A stretch of DNA of 45,413 bases from a virus. Within the stretch, counting starts at the first letter, position 1. Each line of letters begins with the position of its first letter. Location of the stretch: IMG/VR virus record IMGVR_UViG_3300028563_000031, positions 1 through 45,413 of that record; one strand, written 5' to 3'. This document shows, one piece after another, positions 39,374-45,413 of the stretch. The notes below the pieces were generated by a model. That model was not told the DNA's origin. It was given only the letters and a program-made list of their open reading frames with translations, and searched no databases. A program made the position numbers and the translations under genes.

Positions 39374-39829
39374 TTATAAAAAATAGTTGTAAAGATCAAT
39401 GAATTGCTGTGCTACGTAGTTTGATTTTTCTTCGCTTTCAAAGCAAAGGCGAGAACCGACGTACGTAAACGCGTACGTACAGTCGGAATCCGAAGACGAC
39501 AAAACGAACCCGGAACCGGAAGACTTTGTAAATACCGGGAACCATTTGGGTTGATTAGGATTGTTAAAGTCTGGAACAAAATTGCCATTTACTGCACTGA
39601 TAACTACTTTTAATTTTTTATAGGCAATTTCATCAGGCGTATCAGAAGAATTGAAAACGATATCTTCCGGTTTAATGCCTTTAAATACACAGGCATCTTC
39701 TAAAGTTTTAATGTCCTCAAAACTTTGTTTATTGAAGGTTTTCTCTCCAAATTCTGAAACCAATTGTTCTTTGAACCAATCAGGTGAATCAGAATAGATC
39801 CTTTTTGCAACTGTTTTTGTTATTTCCAT
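39374..39829 (-). CDS. DGR target protein 2, 151 aa
   Basis: A paralogue of target 1. The N-terminal 80 residues diverge, but KWFPVFTKSSGSGFVLS, the variable region and VGSRLCFESEEKSNYVAQQFIDLYNYFL align directly. The variable residues are SSDSDCTYAFTYVGSR against the template NSNYNYTNTNTNVSSH. No signal peptide is seen. One template therefore serves two different scaffolds. It lies 36 nt after the membrane zinc-finger gene. Ligand-binding diversification is the known DGR purpose; what this protein binds is unknown. Confidence 0.92.
   Translation of the reverse strand: MEITKTVAKRIYSDSPDWFKEQLVSEFGEKTFNKQSFEDIKTLEDACVFKGIKPEDIVFNSSDTPDEIAYKKLKVVISAVNGNFVPDFNNPNQPKWFPVFTKSSGSGFVLSSSDSDCTYAFTYVGSRLCFESEEKSNYVAQQFIDLYNYFL
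39443..39524 (-). repeat. DGR variable repeat 2 (VR2), 82 nt
   Basis: Aligned without gaps to TR; 15 of 21 template adenines are substituted (to G, T or C), nothing else. VR1 and VR2 differ from each other at 7 positions, all template adenines and all in the 5' two-thirds, while the last 30 nt are identical. Confidence 0.97.
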
Positions 39830-39865
39830 AGTACTTAATTTAAATTATTAATAAATTGATTTATA

Positions 39866-40483
39866 TTAATTTAATGTTGATTTTTTACAGTTAGCCATAT
39901 GTCCCCGTTTTGAATTTTCTGAAGGAAAGGTTTCATTACAATGTGGGCATATGCGTTTGGATAGCTCAAAAGCCTTAAATATCCTTAGCTCTTCGAGTTC
40001 AGTTTTCATTGCATCGAATAAGATCAGTTTATTTTCAGCTTCCAAAAGCATTTTAGTAGTATCAACATGTCTTTTCTTGATATCTGATTCATTATTGACA
40101 TCCTTTTTTTCAGCAGCTAAAATGGCAAAATAGTAAATGGATATCGTGAACATGAAGCTGAAAACTATAGCAGCTATCAGGTTTCCCCAAGCGGCTTGCA
40201 GAACATAATCATATAATGGATAATAAATGAGACTGAGAATGAAAAGGCAGAATGTGTAAAAACCTGCAAAGCTTATTTTACCACGCCTTACCAGCTCAAT
40301 AATTGATAATTCAATAATAACTACTACTACAACACTATGTAAATGATTCATCCAGTCGTAACTGAACCAATGCCGGGCAATGTTATAATGAACAAAGGCA
40401 AGGTGTTCAATATTATTGGTCATGACCAAAACTATAACCAAATAAGTAAATGTTCCTGAAGGAAGGTTTTTTAAAAGTTTCAT
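39866..40483 (-). CDS. Multi-pass membrane protein with C-terminal zinc finger, 205 aa
   Basis: I start at ATG 40483 (MKLLKNLPSGTFTYLVIVLV); a longer frame to 40597 runs into the repeat-rich origin region. Four hydrophobic segments lie at about 11-25, 47-63, 72-90 and 100-125, followed by a coiled coil (TTKMLLEAENKLILFDAMKTELEELRIF) and a zinc-binding CPHCNETFPSENSKRGH-type end (C-x2-C-x12-H-x4-C). A membrane domain with a cytoplasmic zinc finger is unusual. It is the first gene after the origin and leads the DGR cassette. A host membrane or exclusion role is conceivable only. Confidence 0.75.
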   Translation of the reverse strand: MKLLKNLPSGTFTYLVIVLVMTNNIEHLAFVHYNIARHWFSYDWMNHLHSVVVVVIIELSIIELVRRGKISFAGFYTFCLFILSLIYYPLYDYVLQAAWGNLIAAIVFSFMFTISIYYFAILAAEKKDVNNESDIKKRHVDTTKMLLEAENKLILFDAMKTELEELRIFKAFELSKRICPHCNETFPSENSKRGHMANCKKSTLN

Positions 40484-40951
40484 TTTATGGTTTGGTTTTA
40501 AAAATGTAAAAAAAATCTCTTTTTTGAATTTGTGTTTTTTCTGCTCCAACGCTCCAACGATCCAACAGAAAATCATTAAATCATTAAATATTAACAATAT
40601 AACTCTTTATTTTTGTTGGAGCAGTCCTAAAAAAATTGGTTTTGACGTTCCAACAGAAATTTTTAAAAAAAAGGGGTGTTCCAACAAAAAACCAACGGTG
40701 TTCCAACAGAAAAATAAAATAAAATTTACACCCATATATATATATTATTTATTATTAACTATTTATATTATTATTATATGGCTCATTTAAAATCTTGTTG
40801 GATCGTTGGAGCGTTGGAACACCTTTTTCGGTTTTCAATTTTTGGTTTTTAAAAGTCTTTTTTTTGATGTCCTGGACTCCCATTTTTGAAAAAATTTCGA
40901 ACACTGCATTTTTTTATGATGGGGGTAACAGGGGGAAAATTGATAATAACC
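40484..40951. other. Iteron-rich intergenic region between primase-helicase and membrane gene
   Basis: A 468-bp stretch with no credible gene. It contains the TCCAAC/GTTGGA array at 40545-40818, an extremely AT-rich core (about 40735-40785, including ATATATATATATTATTTATT) and two G-runs near 40919-40936. The membrane protein reading frame can be extended into it, but the extension looks non-coding. Confidence 0.75.
40545..40818. other. Predicted replication origin: mirror-image iterons around an AT-rich core
   Basis: TCCAAC occurs at 40545, 40553 and 40561, exactly 8 bp apart, and GTTGGA at 40797, 40805 and 40813, again 8 bp apart. The two triplets make an inverted repeat of about 22 bp. Between them are further copies at 40615 (GTTGGA), 40649, 40680 and 40702 (TCCAAC), most inside TTCCAACA(G)AA. 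The interval includes a long A/T-only stretch suited to unwinding. It lies directly downstream of the primase-helicase. Iterons plus a DNA-unwinding element are the known make-up of origins. Confidence 0.72.
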
Positions 40952-43900
40952 TTAAAAGGGTAAATCATCCTTATTGCCGTTTCCATTATTATTAAAATCC
41001 ATCTTTATTTGTGACTCGTCAGCCGGACCATAATCAACTGCTATTTGAGGCGTACCGTCGCCATATTTTTCCAGGTCAATCATATCTTCGAGCAATTCAT
41101 AATCTAATGCCAGGGCGCTTGTATTAGCAGTTGCTTCCCTTGCTATCTTTGTTACCCTTTTTTCAATCGGATCAAATTGCTCTTCAATTTCTGTCCATGA
41201 AAACCGGGTACTTTTAACTGTACCAATATAACTGACATGATCCTTCAAGTAATTCATCAGGTTGTTAAGCTTCAGAGATTCTGTTTTTCGTACATCCTGA
41301 TACATGGCATGCAAAATATTGATGCGTAGGAATAATATCTTTTTTTCAGAAAAATTACGTTCTGCGGTTTCGTTCCGGTTCTCCATTACGGTTATTTTGC
41401 TCAGTTTTTCAATCTTAAATTCTTTACCAGGCTTAATTCCGTTTGGCCGATTCAATAGAAATACAATGGTGTCAAAGAATACGCTTACTCTATTGGTCGA
41501 GTTAATGGCCTCGCTCTGGGCAATTATCTTTGCCTTGGCGATATCATGAAAAGTTTTATAGGTAAATGGCAGTTTTAGCGATGGAACATGAACTTCCCAG
41601 AGTTTACACATAGCTGCAAAAAGCGAAACTGTGTTAAGAATACGTGTCTGGTGTGGCATGCCGCTTTTTGTCAAATCATCCTTTAATTGTTTGAATACAG
41701 CACGCTGGATCTTCTGGAAGTTATTGGATATAATGTCTCGTTGTTTGAGTACTTCAAGCAAAACATTTGATAATCCGGCTTTCTCTTTTTCCTTAAGCAA
41801 CCTGAACCATATGGACTCATTTTCACTCCAGTCATCCTTTTTTGGGACATGGCAGATTATACACCGATTGCCTAATGATCCGTCATCCCGTTCTGGTCCT
41901 TCCTGACCTAAAAGAACCGGCACTGCATTCACTTTTGTAATATCAAGATCTTTACTGGTTGCATCCTTTCGCTTTTGCTTTCCTTCACCATCGTATACCG
42001 CTGCCTTAAGTCCCTGAAATTTAATGTCGGATATCTGGTAATCGTTATATTCTTCATAAACTACCGGAACATCCCTATAGCGTTCCAGGGTTGTAAAAAA
42101 GGCGGCATCGGTACCTGAATTTAAGTTAAAAAGGGGAGCATCTGGTTTCATGTATAAACTCCGGATTGATATGGCAATTTGCGACTTGCCTGATTCAGTA
42201 GGACCAATAAAAAAGAGCGAAGTGAATAACCTGTCTATTGGATAAATGATTGACCGAAAGGCTGCCATCAAACTAAATAAGATTGCCCATTTACCATTGT
42301 CGCTGAGCTTGTAAACATCATCCATTAATTTTGCCCATTCGGCAAAGGTTGTCTCATTGTTTTCGCGATAAACAAAGAATCGGTCGTTCTCGAATTTGTC
42401 ATTATCCTGGCGTAAACCTGAAAAGATCTTGGAGAAGGCTGGTGAGTAATATGTTTTATCTTTAAAAGGCGCCAGGCCAAGATCATCAACATAGGTTATT
42501 TTATTATCGGCAAATATGGCGTTGGTGAATGCCCAGAAACCTTCATGTTGCTGCCCGAAAACATTCAACTCCCAACATTCCGGGAAATCTTTTGCAATGC
42601 TGGCTAGTATGGTTTCATGATGGTTCGATTTGCCTTTGGTAAATATGTTTCCGCCTTCATTAAATAATACCTTTTTGAACATTGCAAAATCGATCATGGC
42701 CGATGAGTTCATTTCAACATAATTGCTCCGGCATTGCTCTGCATTATTGATCTTTATAACACGTTTGTTTTTATTTGGGTCAGGATCCTTAATGTGAAAA
42801 AGAGGTTCTATATAGAAATTTCCTATTACCTGTAAACCGCCTTCCTGTGTGCGAAAAACATATCTTACTTTGTCGCCTTTGCTATTCTGATAGGGAAAAT
42901 AACCCCAGCGAGCATAAAATTGCTGATCAACATATTCTGGCAACCGGTCGGGTTCAAATCGCATATTCTCAGCTTCTTCAAATACTTCATTTTGCAGGGC
43001 ATACCTTGATTTATTCTTCTCCAGGAAGGGTTTCATTACCTTTTTAAAATCAGCTTCCTTTATGCCCAGCTTTCCCGCGTATGTTTTTGTATTTACATTA
43101 ATATTGGTATTGTCCGATCCGGATAGAAGTTCTGCAGCGTCTTCGATGGCTTTGTTTCGTAACTCCTGATCGTACAAATTGGCGTTGATAAACTTTCCAG
43201 TAAGATAAAAGTAGTGTTCCATAAAAGAAATGGTTTCGGATACATACTTTTCATCGTCGGCATTTACTTTAAGGTTAAATTTGAAATTGTATAGTTGTTT
43301 GCAGAACTGTATTTGATCGGTAAGTTTATTGTCTTCTGTGTAAATCAAATCGATTGAATCTAAAAGATTGAGATTATGTGTTAAACTGTTAAGTTCCTGT
43401 ATCTGGCTAAAAGTTAAATTACCACGGTAGGATATTGTATTTTCTATGCCTTCATCCCATTTTCGATACATCAACTCAAGGTCTAACGTGATAAAAACTT
43501 CGTCCTGTTCCCTGATTGGTTCAGTTGCCCAGTCGAGATAGATCCAACCTGATTTTATGTTCTCCTGGCTGGGTTCTTTATGCTTGATATTACGTATTGT
43601 CTTATCTACCAGCTTCACATCAATCTTAAATTTTTCAATGCATAACCTTTTATACATATCCCGGGTAACAGGGTCCCGGATGAGAGATATTGAAGTTAAT
43701 AATTCCCTGATAAAATCAGCTTCCTTGAGCGGGTCCTTATCAGTTTCGGCCTTTAAAATTTCCTGTTTGAAAGTGATAAAGTCTTTTCTATGATCTTCAA
43801 TATAGTCAGCAAGTTCTTTTGAAGTTTTTCGACGGGCGAAACTATCAGGATCGTCACCTGTAGGAAGTGCAATTGCACGGACGTTTATATCTTCTCCAAG

Positions 43901-44863
43901 CATCAGATCAATGCTCTTGAATGATGCCTTAATCCCTGCGATATCACCATCATAAATAATAGTGATGTTATTGGTAAACCTCCGGATCAATCTTATTTGA
44001 TCAATTGTAAATGCTGTTCCGGATCCACAAACTGTATTTTCAATACCTGCCTGGTGAAAAGATGTAACATCAAAATTGCCTTCAACCAGATAACATTCAT
44101 CTTCTTTTATGATTGCCTGTTTAGCCTGGTATAATCCGAAAAGAGCCTTTCCTTTGCTGAATAACTTAGTGTCCTTACTATTTAGATATTTTGCATCCTT
44201 TTCAGTCGCCTCCAGGATACGGCCAGTAAAACCAATTACATTACCTGATAAGTCGAGAAAAGGAAATATAACACGGTTCCTGAAGTAATCATAAGCGTTT
44301 TTTTCGTTCCTTCCAATAAGTGATGAATCAAGTAAGAATGATTCTTTAAATCCTTTTTTGCGGGCGTTCTCCAGTAAATCGTTCCAGGATGATATTGCAA
44401 AACCAAGCTTAAACTTTTCAATGATGGCGCTTCCCTGTTGACGTTCCAAAAGATATTTTTTAACCTCCGGATTATCAATATTCGAATGGAAATAACCAAC
44501 TCCCCATTCATGAACTAGTTTAAGCGATTCGCGTTCATCGGCGTGGGCTTTTTCTTCAGGTGAAAGGTCTTTTTGTTCCACCTCAATGCCGTACTTTTTG
44601 CCCAACCATTTAACCGATTCAATAAATGTAAGGTTTTCGTGCGCCTGGATAAAGTCAATTGCATTGTTGCCGCCTTTGCCACAGCCAAAACATTTATATA
44701 TGCCTTTAGACTGGCTAACGGTAAAAGATGGTGTTTTCTCGGAGTGAAAAGGGCAGCAACCGATATAATTAACGCCGCGTTTTTTTAATGAAACAAATTC
44801 TGAGACAACATCTACAATGGAAGATGCCTGTATAATTTTATCAATCGTTTCTTGTGGGATCAT
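40952..44863 (-). CDS. Fused DnaG-type primase and helicase with SSB-like C-terminal tip, 1303 aa
   Basis: The CHC2 zinc finger spans about 37-61 (CPFH ... CFGC). The DnaG core includes YFRNRVIFPFLDLSGNVIGFTGR (about 193-215), and TOPRIM motifs EGNFD (261-265) and DGD (305-307). A long middle region is followed by Walker A GPTESGKS near 886-893 and LLGQEGPERDDGSLGNRCI, giving an AAA+/SF3-like helicase. The protein ends NNGNGNKDDLPF, the conserved acidic tip of bacterial SSB. No polymerase gene is visible, so it must prime and unwind for the host replisome. It overlaps the 105-aa gene by 1 nt and is followed by the predicted origin. Confidence 0.93.
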   Translation of the reverse strand: MIPQETIDKIIQASSIVDVVSEFVSLKKRGVNYIGCCPFHSEKTPSFTVSQSKGIYKCFGCGKGGNNAIDFIQAHENLTFIESVKWLGKKYGIEVEQKDLSPEEKAHADERESLKLVHEWGVGYFHSNIDNPEVKKYLLERQQGSAIIEKFKLGFAISSWNDLLENARKKGFKESFLLDSSLIGRNEKNAYDYFRNRVIFPFLDLSGNVIGFTGRILEATEKDAKYLNSKDTKLFSKGKALFGLYQAKQAIIKEDECYLVEGNFDVTSFHQAGIENTVCGSGTAFTIDQIRLIRRFTNNITIIYDGDIAGIKASFKSIDLMLGEDINVRAIALPTGDDPDSFARRKTSKELADYIEDHRKDFITFKQEILKAETDKDPLKEADFIRELLTSISLIRDPVTRDMYKRLCIEKFKIDVKLVDKTIRNIKHKEPSQENIKSGWIYLDWATEPIREQDEVFITLDLELMYRKWDEGIENTISYRGNLTFSQIQELNSLTHNLNLLDSIDLIYTEDNKLTDQIQFCKQLYNFKFNLKVNADDEKYVSETISFMEHYFYLTGKFINANLYDQELRNKAIEDAAELLSGSDNTNINVNTKTYAGKLGIKEADFKKVMKPFLEKNKSRYALQNEVFEEAENMRFEPDRLPEYVDQQFYARWGYFPYQNSKGDKVRYVFRTQEGGLQVIGNFYIEPLFHIKDPDPNKNKRVIKINNAEQCRSNYVEMNSSAMIDFAMFKKVLFNEGGNIFTKGKSNHHETILASIAKDFPECWELNVFGQQHEGFWAFTNAIFADNKITYVDDLGLAPFKDKTYYSPAFSKIFSGLRQDNDKFENDRFFVYRENNETTFAEWAKLMDDVYKLSDNGKWAILFSLMAAFRSIIYPIDRLFTSLFFIGPTESGKSQIAISIRSLYMKPDAPLFNLNSGTDAAFFTTLERYRDVPVVYEEYNDYQISDIKFQGLKAAVYDGEGKQKRKDATSKDLDITKVNAVPVLLGQEGPERDDGSLGNRCIICHVPKKDDWSENESIWFRLLKEKEKAGLSNVLLEVLKQRDIISNNFQKIQRAVFKQLKDDLTKSGMPHQTRILNTVSLFAAMCKLWEVHVPSLKLPFTYKTFHDIAKAKIIAQSEAINSTNRVSVFFDTIVFLLNRPNGIKPGKEFKIEKLSKITVMENRNETAERNFSEKKILFLRINILHAMYQDVRKTESLKLNNLMNYLKDHVSYIGTVKSTRFSWTEIEEQFDPIEKRVTKIAREATANTSALALDYELLEDMIDLEKYGDGTPQIAVDYGPADESQIKMDFNNNGNGNKDDLPF

Positions 44864-45180
44864 TAAAGACGTTTTAAAAGCCAGTATTCAATAGTAGAGT
44901 TTTCCTTTAATTCAGGATATTTATGGAACATCGCCTTTTTAAGTTCAACGGCTGATATGCCATAAGCAAGCATTGAAAATCCGTTCATCTTTTCAAAATC
45001 GTCCATGCTAACCGGCCACATACTAATAAAAACGGCTTTTGTTACCAGCTTTTTGTTTTTGGGGTCAGTCATTTCAACCAATGGACTGGCTCCGATCCGG
45101 GGTTCCTGGTATTCCCGCCTTGGTTGGGCTATAATGAAATAGTCGTTGTTTGGCGATCCGTGTTGAATTTTAATTGTCAT
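44863..45180 (-). CDS. Hypothetical early protein, 105 aa, coupled to primase-helicase
   Basis: A soluble alpha/beta protein (HGSPNNDYFIIAQPRREYQEPRIG ... FEKMNGFSMLAYGISAVELKKAMFHKYPEL). Its stop overlaps the primase ATG by 1 nt (TAATG), and it starts 11 nt after the TOPRIM gene. That strict coupling suggests a replication accessory, perhaps a partner of the primase. No family recognised. Confidence 0.72.
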   Translation of the reverse strand: MTIKIQHGSPNNDYFIIAQPRREYQEPRIGASPLVEMTDPKNKKLVTKAVFISMWPVSMDDFEKMNGFSMLAYGISAVELKKAMFHKYPELKENSTIEYWLLKRL

Positions 45181-45191
45181 TGCGTTGGTTG

Positions 45192-45413
45192 TTAGTCTTT
45201 AAGATTGTTAACATATTCCTTTAATTCCCTGCGATATTCAATTCGTTCCGTTTCTTCCATTTCCTGTAATTCGTCATATAATTGGGAATCGAAAATTTCC
45301 AGGATTGCATCTTCAAGCAAACGCATTAATCGTTCAGGCCTGACGGCATCAAGTTCGACTTGTCCTAATCCATCCCATTTGGCAGTCCTGGAATCGGTTT
45401 TTTTAGCTGGCGC
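45192..45413 (-). CDS. Topoisomerase VI subunit A-like TOPRIM protein (N-terminus cut by the window edge)
   Basis: This is the C-terminal part of the gene described at 1-784. It enters at the window end, repeats bases 1-127 of the window, and ends with QLYDELQEMEETERIEYRRELKEY and a stop at 45194-45192. The residues after the repeat form a charged helix. Joined at the circle the protein is 292 residues and has no internal stop. Confidence 0.85.
   Translation of the reverse strand, partial: APAKKTDSRTAKWDGLGQVELDAVRPERLMRLLEDAILEIFDSQLYDELQEMEETERIEYRRELKEYVNNLKD
45287..45413. repeat. Direct terminal repeat, copy 2 (circular-assembly overlap)
   Basis: Identical to bases 1-127. It shows that the contig closes into a circle. 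Confidence 0.93.

Noticed and set aside
40545-40818. CRISPR array
   Set aside because: Repeats are only 6-13 bp, present in both orientations, and have no uniform spacers.

Overview
The window is one complete, circularised genome of a temperate tailed phage. The first 127 bases are repeated exactly as the last 127 bases, so the unique circle is 45,286 bp and one gene (a topoisomerase VI A-like TOPRIM protein) is cut by the ends. The host is probably a Bacteroidota. The DNA is AT-rich, Shine-Dalgarno sequences are weak or absent, and the early promoter has a TAnnTTTG -7 box. Several products are families I associate with that phylum: a DUF4468 secreted protein, a Lys-type tyrosine integrase, and short DGR target proteins. 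A 1013-residue tape measure and no visible sheath gene suggest a long non-contractile tail (siphovirus-like); this is inference.

Layout. A rightward HTH repressor (2631-2969) and integrase (3309-4529) are the only convincing rightward genes. Everything else is leftward. The early operon starts at a palindrome-overlapped promoter near 2550. It runs through six small unknown genes (2511-798) and the TOPRIM protein, crosses the contig junction, and continues to a 105-aa protein and a 1303-aa primase-helicase that ends in an SSB-like DDLPF tip. Next comes a probable replication origin (40545-40818) built of 8-bp-spaced TCCAAC/GTTGGA iterons in mirror-image triplets around an AT-rich core.

Region 40.5-36.4 kb is an accessory block. 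It holds a membrane protein with a zinc-finger tail, then a complete diversity-generating retroelement: two paralogous target genes, one 82-nt template, and a reverse transcriptase with YADD and IGNYLSQ. A small beta-rich protein, an ASCH-domain protein and a DUF2829/Tad2-like candidate Thoeris inhibitor follow. Template and both variable repeats differ only at template adenines.

Late genes run from 36.2 kb down to 4.5 kb: head (S49 protease, scaffold-capsid fusion, a mosaic virion protein, a frameshift pair), a Dam-type methyltransferase whose start is out of frame across an A8 tract, packaging (small proteins, TerL), portal, connectors, tape measure, two moron-like genes, lysis genes, and a set of tail-fibre and appendage genes including a leucine-rich-repeat protein. 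Five late modules are preceded by the same octamer GTCCTTTA, four of them 42-45 nt before the start codon, which looks like a phage-specific late regulatory element.

The most unusual observations are: the paired-target DGR placed among early/anti-defence genes rather than tail genes; a membrane-anchor module shared by the terminase and a virion protein, whose other end is shared with the capsid protein; the SSB-tip mimic on the primase; the repeated GTCCTTTA element; a 15-bp perfect hairpin abutting the head-operon start codon; two homopolymer-dependent reading frames; and a structured, possibly switching region beside the terminase genes.
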